Positions 1 to 12,205 of a stretch of DNA of 64,000 nt are shown piece by piece. Each line of letters starts with the position of its first letter. Position 1 is the first letter of the stretch. The stretch is from Ligustrum vulgare (lineage: Eukaryota; Streptophyta; Magnoliopsida; Lamiales; Oleaceae), in contig OY743182.1 of the NCBI GenBank assembly GCA_963555705.1, positions 52,518,592-52,582,591 on the forward strand. Direction: 5' to 3'. A model generated the notes under the pieces. That model did not search any database. It was not told the origin of the DNA and worked only from the letters and a program-made list of their open reading frames with translations. Position numbers and translations under genes: made by a program.

Positions 1-330
1 TTATATTCAATCACATGTTTTGTTCATACTTCATAGTACCCACTTTTTCCCACAAAGATAAGTTCGTTATCTTTTTGTTATGTTTATTTTAAATTATATG
101 TCATTTTCTTTATTGAAAGTATATTAATATTTTAATTTTCTAATATACATCTATTTAATATATCTTGTTATCAACAAATATAAGCTGTATAATAGGTACA
201 ATGTTAATAAATTTATTGTTCCAATATATATGAATTATGTTTTTTTAATCGGTGCGAAGAAATGAGTTTATCTTTTTGTCACAAAGGAAGTACTGAACAT
301 AATGTTGATTTTTTCTGATTTTATTGGCAG
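1..330 (+). other. Intron and left edge of the GMC oxidoreductase gene
   Basis: This AT-rich stretch has no coding potential. It ends in a polypyrimidine-like run and a CAG acceptor at 328-330, directly before the first visible coding exon of the HOTHEAD-like gene. The family normally has a short first exon encoding a signal peptide. No candidate for it is visible here, so it presumably lies beyond the left edge. Confidence 0.6.
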
Positions 331-2680
331 CACCAAACTATAGTTTCATGCACCAAGCTACGTCAGCCCCAGCAGTGTCATATTTCGACTACATCATAAT
401 AGGAGGTGGCACCGCCGGCTGCCCATTGGCCGCCACTCTATCTCACAATGCCAACGTGCTCCTCCTCGAACGTGGTGGCTCGCCCTATGGCAACCCTAAC
501 ATCACCAACCTAGGTGCATTTGGACGAGCTCTATCCGACCTCTCGCCTTCGTCCCCTTCCCAACGCTTCATCTCGGAGGATGGCGTGATAAGCGCTCGGG
601 CACGAGTGCTAGGCGGCGGAAGTTGCCTCAACGCGGGGTTTTACACGCGTGCAGAGCATAGGTTTGTGAATGACGCCGGCTGGGATGGACGGATAGTGAA
701 CGAGTCTTATAATTGGGTGGAAAAGAAGGTGGCGTTTGAACCACCGATAAAGCAGTGGCAATCCGCTGTGAGGGATGGTTTATTGGAGGTTGGTGTGCAT
801 CCTTACAATGGTTTTACGTATGATCACTTGCCCGGGACCAAACTCGGGGGCACGATTTTCGATGTCAACGGCCATCGGCACACGGCTGCTGATCTTCTTC
901 AGTATGCCAACCCTGGTGGCCTTACTCTGCTACTACATGCTTCTGTTCACAAAATCTTGTTTGTGGTTAAGGGTAAGTACTAATCACTAATCAGCATGTG
1001 CTACAGAGCCGAAAGAGGGACCGAAAATTTGACACCCTTACACATGTCATTTATCTGTTCTTTTACCCACAAGTTGTCTAATTATTCAACACTAATTTTT
1101 AAACCAAACTAACAACTAATGCCCTCAACTATCTATGCTTCGAATTTCGATAATCTTAAATCACATTTGAGACGTTAGGTAGACTCGATAAAGATGGGAT
1201 GAAACTATGAACAAACATCTCAACTTTTCTTAATCTTGTCGAATCTAATTAGGTCCCAATCAATGTCATTCATATCTTTCGTCTCTAAAACTTTGCTCTA
1301 AACAGGCAAAAAGAGGCCAAAAGCTCATGGAGTAGTATTCAGAGATGCATCAGGAAAAAGGCACAGAGCCTACTTGAAAAAGGGGTCAAAGAATGAGATA
1401 ATTTTATCAGCTGGAGCACTTGGAAGCCCACAAATGTTAATGTTGAGTGGGGTAGGTCCATCAAAACACTTGAAGGCTCATAATATTACAGTGGTTTTGG
1501 ACCAGCCCTCAGTGGGACAAGGCATGTCAGATAACCCAATGAATGCCATTTTTGTACCATCTCCAAATCCCGTAGAGGTGTCTCTGATTCAGGTAGTTGG
1601 TATCACTAACTTTGGAAGCTACATTGAAGCTGCCAGCGGTGAGAACTTCGCTGGTGGTAGTGCTGACTATGGGATGTTCTCCCCTAAGGTACATTGCATC
1701 AACTTCCTCTCGGGTACAAATTTAGGTTGCACAGAAACGAAATGAACTGACAAAATGCGACATAACACGATAAAAAAATTTGTTACACGTGTCACTATAG
1801 GGATCAATGTATGAGCTAATAGGAGGAGGCAGGATTAGACACCAACATTTTGCTAAAGGAATAAAAAAGTTCTTCAATTTTTGTGGGAAAAAAAAATTTC
1901 AATGTTTGTATCATTAGCAAGAAATCCATCAGTACATATAATTCTTTTTTGCAGATTGGGCAGCTGTCCACTGTTCCACCTAAGCAAAGGACCCCAGAAG
2001 CCCTAGCCAAAGCCATAGAAGCAATGAAAGCACTTGACCCAGCAGTTTTTAGAGGTGGATTCATCTTAGAAAAAATCACGGGGCCTATATCCACAGGCCA
2101 TTTAGAGCTCAGAACCAAAAACCCTAATGACAATCCATCAGTCACATTCAACTACTTCAAAGAACCAGAAGATTTACAAAAATGTGTGAGAGGCCTCAAA
2201 GTCATTGAAAATGTGATTGAATCAAAGGCATTTAGTCAATTCAGATATGATTATCTCCCATTGCCTATTCTCCTCAACATGACAGCCAATGCACCTATAA
2301 ACTTATTGCCGAAACATGCTAATCTTTCGACCTCGTTGGAACAATACTGTAAGGACACTGTCATGACAATTTGGCATTACCATGGAGGCTGTCAAGTTGG
2401 AAGAGTTGTCGATAGGGATTATAGGGTTCTTGGAGTGGATGCTTTGAGGGTTGTTGATGGATCCACCTTTAGATACTCTCCTGGAACTAATCCTCAAGCC
2501 ACTGTTATGATGCTAGGAAGGTAATACAATAGTATTGGGTTGAAATTTGGGTCGATCGTATCTCAAATCTTGTTCATTATGTTGTCGACTCGAGCTGCAG
2601 TTAACATCCACTAATGGACTGCTTTTATTTATTACAGGTACATGGGATTAAGAATACTGAGGGAGAGACTTAAAGGCTAA
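331..2680 (+). CDS. HOTHEAD/mandelonitrile-lyase-like GMC oxidoreductase, 5' end off window
   Basis: This is an FAD-dependent GMC oxidoreductase of the plant HOTHEAD group, which in Arabidopsis is linked to cuticular fatty-acid oxidation. Mandelonitrile lyases are close relatives, so the substrate is open. Four exons are visible: 331-972, 1306-1688, 1955-2520 and 2638-2680. All junctions are GT-AG and they join into about 543 codons ending in TAA. The first exon carries the Rossmann motif GGGTAG in an IIIGGGTAGCPLAA context, which binds the FAD ADP moiety, then the LLLERGG strand. The second carries the GMC signature region (LSAGALGSPQMLMLSGVG). The third carries the catalytic His region TIWHYHGGCQVG and the C-terminal FAD-contacting GTNPQATVMMLGRYMG, which spans the last intron. 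The signal-peptide exon is missing from the window. No frameshift or stop was seen. Confidence 0.9.
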
Positions 2681-3650
2681 AAGGCATATTCCTATTCAGC
2701 AAACTGCATAAACCCTAAATTAAGCTCTGTATTCTCTCAGAGTTATCAATTACTGGACTATTTAAGTCGTCTTCTTCTTCTTCTACTTTTTGAATTAATA
2801 AATTATATGAAGCCTCTATCTATAAGTGAATTTTTTTTCTTTTTTCAGCCATGACTAATGCAGAATCTTCAATGGAACGAGTAATTTGAGTTCATAACAC
2901 GATCAATGTCTAGCTCAAACCCTTCAACTAAAATTACTCGATACTTTATTTTTAATATAATCCAAGATTCATCATTCATCCATATTTTTATCGTTATCAG
3001 TTCAACTTACGTACCACAAAATTTTTCCAAACTAGTGTATTCTCAAATAAAAGTTTGAGAGTCGAACAAAACTATAAACTCAATCCTTCATTCATCTCAT
3101 ATAACCTGTCTCCAAACTGAAGCAATGAGAGGAATAGCATACACAAAAATAAACATATTGCAGAAATATTCATATTATTTATCACAAATCAAGAAGATAG
3201 TAAATAATAATTCATCATTAGTCGGTTAGACTATTCAACTATGTTGCACGAAGATTCCTTTTTTTTTTTTTTTTTTTTTGCCATTTTCAATCTTGTTTAA
3301 CTCTTGCTTTTTTCTGCATTTTGACAATATTGAAACAATTAATAGTGGAAAATGGAAAATATTTTCCATGGAATTTGATCTTTAGTTCGTTTGATTGCAT
3401 TTTTGTAAGGTGAAATTCATTTTTCGTATTGTCTCGATTTTCGTGCTTTTCCTTGAGTTTAATTGAGAATACCTTGAAATGTCAATTTTACTTTTAATCA
3501 AACATATCAAATTCCTTAAATTTATTTTTTCATGGAGAATAAGTTCTTGACAATTCAATTTTATGTAACTTATATTTTTAACCAAAATTTCATGTTTGCA
3601 ATCAAATAGACCCTTAAGTTAAAACTGTTGATGTAGACACCAAATAAAAT
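2681..3650. other. Intergenic, AT-rich, no gene seen
   Basis: This is the 3' flank of the oxidoreductase gene. It holds a T-run near 3260-3280 and no open frame with recognisable similarity. Confidence 0.6.
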
Positions 3651-4004
3651 CAGTGTTCTAAAAAGCGTGAAGTGTGACGAAGCGTGGAGTCTGAGAGTCA
3701 AGCTTTTGAAGCTTAAGCGGGAGAATACGTTAAAAATCGTTAAAAAGTGTTTCTCAATTACTATATACTAGATTTAAACTTTACAAATACTTTAACCCTT
3801 AAAAATAAGATTTTTTTTTTAAAAAAAAGCATAAGAACGCTTTATGCGCGCATCACTCGCACTTACTCACTCTTTATGCGCACTTTTTAGATAAAAAATT
3901 ATCTGCACGCTTTTTTCGCGCTTTTCGCCAAATTGACGTGGGAGAGGCGTGCGTCGTGCCTGAGCACATGAAGGCTCGCGCTTTTTGCGCGTTTTAGAAC
4001 ACTG
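3651..4004. mobile_element. MITE-like element with CAGTGTTCTAAAA inverted ends
   Basis: The left end CAGTGTTCTAAAA (3651-3663) is matched in reverse complement at 3992-4004. The subterminal parts are rich in GCG/CGC steps (AAGCGTGAAG on the left, GCGCTTTTTGCGCG on the right). The 354-bp interval has no coding capacity, which fits a non-autonomous DNA transposon. I cannot fix the superfamily, and no clear target-site duplication was found. Confidence 0.6.
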
Positions 4005-4164
4005 ACTATATAAAACACAAAGTTGAATCCAGGTCAAATTCACCTCCAAACTTAAAAGTAACCTTGTCCTCAATGTCAAACACAAAATTCATGAAGAGAG
4101 CAATATTCCAAAGGGTGTACGAAACTTTCACGTTTAAAGTTTAAAAATCATGAAGTGCTTGTTG

Positions 4165-5115
4165 CAAAATTTACGGACCGTCAAAACTTTTCACTATATA
4201 ATAAATTGTTACAATTGTATAGAATTTATACTCACAAAATCTTCCAAGTATTGTAAGAAAAATAACCAAGCTTTATCACATCTACTAATTTCTATTTCTT
4301 TGTACAATCCGCAAAGAGCTCAAGAAAAATCAAGATGTTAGACTACATTTTTCTCACAATACCCTCTAATCATTGTGCAGTTAATTGGTTCTTCAATACA
4401 CATATTTATATGTAAACATAACTCAAAAATATCTTGAACAATTGATTTTCTTGTTAAAGTGGTTTAACTTGGAGAACAAATTTAATGTGAAAAGAAAAGG
4501 AAGATAATCTTTTTGGCATGAATTTATTTCCTTATTCTGATTATTCTACTTCAACAATGAAATATCTTAGGGCACAAGTAATACACGTTAAAATATCTTG
4601 TATAATTGATTTTCTTGTTAAAGTGATTTAACTTGGAGACCAAGTTAAAGGTAAAAAGAAAAGGAAGATAATCTTTTTGGCATGAATTTATTTCCTTATT
4701 CTGATTATTCTACTTCAACAAGGAAATATCTTAGGGAACAAGTAATACACGTTTTTTAGGTTATGTTTACCTATAAATATGTGTGTTGAAGAGACAATTA
4801 ATTGTACATTGACTAGAGAGTATTGTGATGAATATGTAGTCTAACATCTTGATTTTTCTTGAGTTCTTTGTGTGTTGTACAAAGAAATAAAAATTGGTAG
4901 ATGTGGTAAAACTTAGTAATTTTTCTTACAATACTAGGGGGTTTGGTGAGTGCAAAGTCTATATAATTGTAAAAATTTATTAAATAGTGAAAAGCGTTGG
5001 CGGTCCGTAAATTTTGCGTTGTTGGTTTATTTTTTTGTTGGCTCAATTATTTCTTGAACATCAAAATTTATGTAGGGTTAATTAGATAGGGAATTTGTGT
5101 GTGATTCCCAACAGT
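4165..5115. mobile_element. Two Copia LTR fragments in inverted (head-to-head) arrangement
   Basis: The segment at about 4165-4425 is the reverse complement of about 4755-5020, with moderate divergence. Shared blocks include the AATTTACGGACCG end and the GATTTTTCTTGAG/CTCAAGAAAAATC block. The right arm runs on to a typical Copia LTR 3' end (TTGCTCAATT-like, then GTGTGTGATTCCCAACA) at about 5040-5115 and is followed by gag remnants. So the right arm is probably a 5' LTR on the plus strand and the left arm a second LTR piece on the minus strand. Confidence 0.65.
4427..4754. repeat. Tandem duplication, period about 164 bp
   Basis: Two adjacent copies (about 4427-4590 and 4591-4754) share long identical blocks such as AAGGAAGATAATCTTTTTGG and CAAGTAATACACGTT, with a few substitutions. 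They lie in the spacer between the two inverted Copia LTR arms. Confidence 0.8.
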
Positions 5116-5259
5116 GTCATGTCGGAGGGAAATCGACGTCTAATTAACAGAGCATCATGTGGTTCAAAGATTTTTTTGGAGCAAAAGAAAATATGTTTGA
5201 AAGTACAACGTGGAAAAAATTGACTGAAAAATCAATTTTGGCTTGTGGTAAGTACAAGT

Positions 5260-5870
5260 CATGGATGTATTGATTCAGAGAGGATTGCAGAAAGCTTTGA
5301 AGGAAAAATCAACCCCAAGTTCTGACAAAGAAACTAAATCCAGCACGAGTGATGAAGATTGAGAAGATCTTGATTTGAAGGCTGCTGGCATGTTACAACT
5401 TTGTTTGGCCAAAAATGTTCTTGCAAATATTTATGGGATATTTCCTGAGAAGGAACGGTAGGAAAAACTGGAAGAGTTGTATCAGATGATGAGCTTGTCA
5501 AATAACTTGTATCTAAATGAGCGATTTCATTCTTTGAGAATGAATGCAGGTATGAAAATCTTAGACCATTTTAGTGTTTTCAATGATATTGTTTCTGAAT
5601 TGGAATATATTGGAGTTAAGATTGATGATGAGGATAATGTTCATCTGGTCTATTCCATCCATGTGTGAGCACATCATGCTGATTTTGATGTACGAGAAGG
5701 AAACGGTGAAATTTTAAGAAGTTAAGTTGATTAGGTTGAAGTGAAGTTCATCTGAAAATGCTTTGCTTGATACTGAAAAATGGAAGAGAGGTAAATCCAT
5801 GAAGAAGAAGGTAATGTGTTGGAACTGTGGTAAATCTAGTCATGTGAGAAGAAATTGTCCAAAATGTGGA
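5260..5870 (+). pseudogene. Decayed Copia gag ending in a CCHC zinc knuckle
   Basis: Plus-strand frames encode a Copia-type Gag broken by stop codons, for example after the acidic SSTSDED stretch near 5360 and again near 5459. The core at 5477-5668 resembles the UBN2-type gag domain (a SELEYIGVKIDDED block). A zinc knuckle CWNCGKSSHVRRNC follows at about 5817-5861. The reading then stops where the minus-strand CRM-like element begins at about 5877. Gag would package genomic RNA, but this copy is dead. Confidence 0.75.
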
Positions 5871-5876
5871 GTAGAG

Positions 5877-6270
5877 TGATGCAAACCACGTAGCAATTGT
5901 AGCCACGCAACCCACAAATTATTGGAATCGACCCAAGAACGCCAAGAACCTCGATTTATGGATCCAATTAAAATTAATTGAACCAAGCAACCAATACAAT
6001 CACTGGGATATATTGACCTCTTGATCACAAACAATAATAATTCTCACCGAGATTTGAACAAACAAGATTAACTCGCAAGTTCGGATTTTATTCAATAAAG
6101 AATAAAAGTTGTGAAAGCAAATAGCCTCTCAATTAATATTATCAAAGTTGTGTCTGAATAATGAAAATTACATCCCTATAAATAGGGTCAAAACTAGGTT
6201 TAAGAGTTGTAATTAAACAAGGAAACAACTACCTAAAAATAAGGAAATAAAAAACCCTAAAATTCACGCG
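5877..6270 (-). mobile_element. Probable 3' LTR of the CRM-like element
   Basis: Read on the minus strand, the region downstream of the pol stop carries a TATTTATAGGG promoter-like box and an AATAAA polyadenylation-like signal, with no coding capacity. It ends ...GCATCA against the Copia gag remnant. Position and content fit a 3' LTR. The exact 5' border is uncertain, and no second copy is in the window for comparison. Confidence 0.5.
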
Positions 6271-6279
6271 TATTCAATT

Positions 6280-6512
6280 TTACGGCCGTGACTAATTTTC
6301 TTACGGCCGTAAACTTGTTTCTGATTCACTCTTACGGCCGTGACAATATGGCTTACGGCCGTAAGTCCAAAAGTCCAATATTCCAGTTTTATGCAGTGAC
6401 TCTCTTACGGCCGTGATATTAACCTTTACGGCCGTAAGTCCAATTTCTTCGAAAATTCAGTTTTAAGCAGTATCAAGGTTATGGCCGTGAGAGTTATGAA
6501 TTACGGCCGTAA
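6280..6512. repeat. Eight palindromic TTACGGCCGTRA sites in four pairs
   Basis: Sites start at 6280, 6301, 6332, 6353, 6405, 6426, 6479 and 6501. They alternate strictly between TTACGGCCGTGA and TTACGGCCGTAA; the seventh is TTATGGCCGTGA. Within each pair the starts are 21 or 22 bp apart. The last two pairs sit in repeats of about 74 bp that share CAGTTTTAWGCAGT sequence. The array overlaps the C-terminal codons of the CRM-like pol and continues past its stop towards the LTR. Confidence 0.9.
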
Positions 6513-9500
6513 TTCCTGAAATTTGGCAATCTTCTTCGACAGCTTGAATGAGGTTGATCCACTCGTCGTTTTGGTTCGGCCCCAACATGGAACTTGCTTC
6601 TTTCGATGACACGAACATTGTTTTGGCCATTGTTTCTTGAACTAACTTGTCCATTGCTTTCTTGGCCCTTTTTGTCTGCAATCGAGTCATCGGTCCTCCT
6701 CTGATCTTCAACGGATCTTTGTGCGGGCTTGTATCCGTGATCTGGATCACATCATCCCCTCCCTCTTCGAAAGGATTCGACCTCGAATCTGTACCTGCAT
6801 CAAACGGAGATAGATCAGAAACATTAAATGATGCCGAAACATTATACTCACCAGGAAGATCGAGTTTATAGGCATTATTGTTGATCCTTTCGATCACTTG
6901 GAATGGACCATCTCCTCGCGGTTGTAACTTTGACTTGCGCTGTTCTAGAAACTGCTCCTTTCTCAAATGTAACCAAACCCAATCACTGAGTTCAAAAATG
7001 ATGCACTTTCTTCCTTTGTTAGCCTGCGAAGCATAATGTTCATTTTTCTTTTCAATCGCCAACCTCACCTTGTCGTGGAGTACTTTAACCATCTCAGCCT
7101 TTTTCTTGCCATCTAAACTACTACGTTCATTCACAGGTAAATGAATTAAATCCAATGGTGTTAGCGGATTAAAACCATAAACAATTTCAAATGGTGAACA
7201 CGAAGTAGTAGAATGTATAGCCCTATTAAATGCAAATTCAATAAATGGCAAACACTCTTCCCAATTTTTCAAATTTTTATTGATTATGGTGCGCAATAAT
7301 TGAATCATTGTCCTATTTACTATCTCGGTCTGTCCATCGGTCTGTGAGTGACAAGTTGTAGAAAAAAGTAGTTTTGTTCCTAATTTGTTCCACAAGACTC
7401 TCCAAAAATTACTAAGGAATTTAACATCCCTATCCGAGACTATACTCTTAGGAACCCCATGTAAGCACACGACTTCTCGAAAGAAAATTTCAGCTATATT
7501 AGTAGCATCATCAGTTTTGTGGCAGGGTATGAAATGTGCCATTTTACTAAAGCGATCTACTACCACAAAAATTGAATCTCTTCCCTTCTTAGTCCTAGGT
7601 AATCCCAAAACAAAATCCATAGAGATATCGATCCAAAGTTCACTAGGGACGGGTAAAGGCATATATAACCCATGTGGTTTAATCTTAGATTTAGCCTTCT
7701 TACAAGTAATGCATCTATTACAAACCCGAACCACATCAATTTTCATTTTAGGCCAATAGAAATGTTCACTTAGGATTTCAATGGTCTTTTTAACCCCAAA
7801 ATGACCCATTAAGCCTCCACTATGGGCCTCTCTCACAAGTAACTCTCTCATTGTACACTTAGGGACACACAATTTATTTTCTCGAAATAAATAATCATCA
7901 TGTTTAAAGAACCTATCCACAGCCCCCTTACCACATGATTCATAAATATTAGAAAAGTCCAGGTCATTAGCATACATGTCCTTAATGTATTCAAATCCAA
8001 GCAATTTAGAGTTTAAAGAATTTAAAAGAACATACCTTCGAGACAATGCATCTGCCACCACATTTTCCTTACCTTGTTTGTACCGGATGACATAGGGAAA
8101 TGTTTCGATGAACTCTACCCACCTTGCATGTCTCTTACTCAGCTTAGCTTGTCCCTTCAAATCCTTCAAGGATTCATGATCAGTGTGTATCACGAACTCC
8201 CGTGGCCACAAGTAATGTTGCCATGTTTCCAAAGCGCGCACAAGTGAGTATAACTCCTTGTCGTATGTGGGATAATTAAGTGCAACCCCTTTTAGTTTTT
8301 CACTAAAATAGGCGATTGGCCTCTGATCCTGCATTAAAACAGCTCCAATGCCTAGCCCTGAGGCATCACATTCAATCTCAAAAGCCTTGTCAAAGTTAGG
8401 AAGTGATAAAATCGGTGCTTCACATAACATATTTTTGATAGTATCAAATGCATGCTCCTGTTCTACACCCCATTTAAAACCTACACTTTTTTTGACAATT
8501 TCTGTGAGTGGTGCGGCAATCGTGCTAAATTTTTTAACAAAGCGCCTATAAAAACTAGCCAAGCCATGAAAACTCCTAACCTCAGTTATGTTTTTAGGTG
8601 TTGGCCATTCTTTAATAGCTTTGACTTTTTCTTCATCTACTTCTATTCCTTTAGCACTAACCACATAACCAAGAAACACAACTTTTTCCATGCAAAAATC
8701 ACACTTTTTAAAATTAACAAAAAGTTGCTCTTGTCTTAAAACCACAAGCACACACCTAACATGTTCCACATGCTCATTCAAAGTTTTACTATATATCAAG
8801 ATATCGTCGAAGTAAACTACAACGAATTTACCTATAAATGCACGTAAAACATGATTCATTAAACGCATAAATGTGCTAGGTGCATTAGTAAGTCCAAAAG
8901 GCATTACTAACCATTCATATAGACCATACTTAGTTTTAAACGCAGTTTTCCACTCATTCATACAGACCATACTTAGTTTTAAACGCAGTTTTCCACTCAT
9001 CTCCTTCTTTCATTCGAATTTGATGATAACCACTCTTAAGGTCAATTTTACTAAATATGCTAGAGTCATGCAATTCATCCAACATATCATCTAACCTAGG
9101 AATAGGATGACGATACTTTACCGTTATATTGTTGATGGCCCTACAATCGACACACATTCTCCAAGTCCCGTCCTTTTTGGGCACAAGTAACACAGGGACG
9201 GCACATGGACTCATACTTTCCCTTATATACCCTTTGCTCATCAAGTCCTCCAATTGCCTTTGGAGCTCCTTCGTCTCCTCAATGTTACTTCGATAAGCGG
9301 GGCGGTTCGGAATGACTGCTCCAGGTACAAAATCAATTTGATGTTCAATACCTCGAATGGGTGGTAACCCACTAGGTATGTCATCGGGAAATATATTGTC
9401 AAATTCCTGCAATAAAGAAATAGCCAAATTAGGGAGGGATTTGTTAGTTTTATCAAAGGCAAGGAATGAATCCTTGTACAATAAAATGACCATTGGTCAT

Positions 9501-9605
9501 TTTTCCATAAATGCTTTCTTGACTTCACTCCTTTTTGCGTAGAAACTCATTTTTCTTTCTTTTCTGGCACTCTTCGCTCCCTCTCCTTTTTCTGAGGTAT
9601 GTACC
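6463..9605 (-). pseudogene. Ty3/gypsy CRM-like pol: RT, RNase H, integrase; broken
   Basis: This is the polyprotein of a Ty3 LTR retrotransposon read on the minus strand. In order it shows the pre-RT leader, reverse transcriptase (VVYFDD catalytic box at about 8830), RNase H ([14 protein letters not shown]), an HHCC integrase zinc domain with CITCKK, and the integrase DDE core ([11 protein letters not shown] and [12 protein letters not shown]). A C-terminal tail without a plain chromodomain follows. The RT leader and integrase wording match what I remember of the CRM (centromeric) clade. It is inactive. A 43-bp tandem duplication at 8921-9006 shifts frame inside RT, so the frame runs 9493-8954 and then 9000-6463. 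An in-frame TGA interrupts the leader near 9494. Protease and gag are missing because another element's LTR cuts it off at 9606. Confidence 0.88.
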
Positions 9606-12201
9606 TGTAAGACCGCTGTTCATTTTATGGGCAATTCTGAAATCCTACGTAATATTTATGTTATTGTTATAAATTTTAAATTGATAATATTAATGTCTAT
9701 GATTTGAATTATTTTGCAGTGGAATGACTTGGACGCCGTCTTGATCAATGTGCCAATTAGAAAACTTATAAATTAGTTACGTAAAATTTTATGTGATTAA
9801 TTATTTTATTACCTAAGCATACTATAATTTTTAATTGATTAAGTTGTAAGTGACCTAAATTGTGTTAAATTAAAGTTGGTGGAAAGTTTAGTGGCAATTG
9901 GAGAATAAATTAGAACTTATGACTTAACTATGCACGTGGAGAGAAGCGAGGGACTAAATTGCAAATTTCTAAAATTAAAAACCTAACCTAATCCCTCATC
10001 TCTCAGCCCTCACTCTCGCGATCTCTCACTCTCTGTCTCGGCCTCTCACGATCTAATTCTCTGTCTCTCGCCTCCGTCGCTCTCTCGCTCTCCCTTCGCA
10101 CCGCCGGTCACCACCACCGTGCACCCCCTCTCACCGTAAGCCCCTTTCTCCCCTTCCCTCGTTCCCTTCCCTGACTGCGCACACACCCGACCGAACACAC
10201 ACAGCGCACACGTGATTTTTCACACGCCACCCGATCTATGTATTGATGTGTGTACATAAATGTGTATATAGGTTAAGTGTGTGTAAATATGTGATGTTTC
10301 TCATATTTTTCAGATTTAAGTTTACTTAATTTCGATTGATACCGTTAAATTGGGGTTTGGTAATGCATATGTATGTGGGTATTGATGTATATATGTATGT
10401 ATGGATATGCAATTTCACAGTAGATTGTCATATTTCAAATATATGAATATGGGTTTTTCATAGTATATGAAGGAATTTCAGATTTGGGGCTTAATTAGAT
10501 TTTTTTTTTGAATCTTGAATTTTTTTTTGAAAATTTGAGATATGTAATGTCATACTGTATAATTTCAGATTTTATGGATTCATTGAATTAATTGATTTTG
10601 TTGAATTTATAACTAAATTGAAATTTGTAATGTATTTTTGGAATTAGGAAATTTAGCTTTAATTAGTGTAATTGACAATTTACTTCGATTAGTTAATTTG
10701 GAATTATCTTTATAATTTCAAAGTTTAGAGTAAAATTTTAAAATGTGTACTAATTCCAAAATTCAAAATGTAGAAACTCAGTAGTTATCTCACCTTGATT
10801 CTTAAAAGTGGAAATTTAATTTTTCCAGATTTATTAATAGTTAAATTTCTAGTTGTGATAATATTGAATAGGATGATGAACGTGTTTTTTTCAAATCTAA
10901 AGTTATACCTTATTTATGAATGAATATAATTAGGAATTTTGGTACATTGACGTCACGGGCATCCGAGACTCTTCCATTTGCAAATTCAGAAACGGTAAAT
11001 TACTAAGGGCTGCAAGTAAGTAAACTTCCCCCTATTTTCATCAAAGTTGAATGTAAATGTGAAAGTTATGTCTAAATGACTGTCTTGCAACTTATTTGCT
11101 TTGATGGATTTCATTTACTTTGTGAAAGTATATGTTATTATGAAGAATGTTCAAGCATGCACATTATCATGTCATAGCATCATCAAGCATGCATTGGCAT
11201 CGAAATTGGGATGTGAAATGTTTTTAAATGAAAGAAATGTGTCAAGGTGCAAGTTTGTTCAAAAATTATGTATCCCAAGTTTTTAAAGAAAGAATGGGTG
11301 TACTTCTAGTTCATGAAAGTTGCGAGTGGGAAATGGGGCGCGGGAGACCGGCGTACCCGAATTAAGTCGCTTTGCGACGGAATGTTCAACCGTTTACGGT
11401 GGACTATTAAACCGCTTTGCGGTGGAAATGTGAATGTTAATCTGGTTCCAAATAAGTAATTGCCCACTGTATTCTGATTGACTAGAAGTTACATCAAGTG
11501 AGCTCACGATGGAAATGAAGTGAAATATTTGAAATGTTAAGTGAAAGTTTGAAATGTTTGAATGTTCTGGAAAGTAAAGTAAATGGAGATACATATATGA
11601 AATTTTTAAAGCATTCATGTAATATGGATGCATTCATGCATAAAGTTTACTCACTGAACTTTAGCTCACCCCAATCCCTCCCCAACATTTCAGGTGATGA
11701 AAGCTAGATGATCAGAGGGGAGTACTTGGTGACTGACTAAGACAGTACCCGCTGTCGCCATTATTTAATAAAGTTAAATTTATTCAAGTTATTATTTAAA
11801 TTTATTCCTCAATTCATTATTATTGATAATTGTTTGGTTGAAGTTGGTTTTAATTAAGTATGGATGACGTATTAGAGATTAAATTACTTCTTATTTCAAT
11901 TGTTAATGTCTGTTGATACTTTGGAAAATCTTATGCTTGAGGAGTTGGGAAATAAATGAATTGGTTTGGCAATAATGAATGTGATTGAGATGTGATTGAT
12001 GTTTTAAATTTTTAAAATGGTTTTGATGTCCCTCTACAGGTTGGCTATGTCCAATTTATAGAGGAGACTCTGTCGAAATTTCGGTAAAATTTTATAATAG
12101 ATACATGAACATTTTAGTTGTGTAAATGATTTAATTTCGCGTTTAATGTGAATGGAAGTTGACACGCCTAGGTTTTAGACTCTTAAACTTGGGGTGTTAC
12201 A
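9606..12201 (+). mobile_element. 2.6-kb LTR of a gypsy-type retrotransposon
   Basis: The stretch begins TGTAAGACC and ends GGGGTGTTACA. It is followed four bases later by a methionine-tRNA primer-binding site, so it is a 5' LTR on the plus strand. Inside are a CT-rich leader-like tract (about 10000-10190) and short GC-rich hairpin-like boxes such as ACCGCTTTGCGGTGG near 11410. Length and layout resemble Tekay/Del-type LTRs. It truncates the CRM-like pol on its left. No matching 3' LTR is visible to the right. Confidence 0.75.
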
Positions 12202-12205
12202 TTTT

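Noticed and set aside
1816..2151. Minus-strand open frame across the oxidoreductase exon
   Set aside because: It is the antisense of exon 1955-2520 of a clear GMC oxidoreductase.
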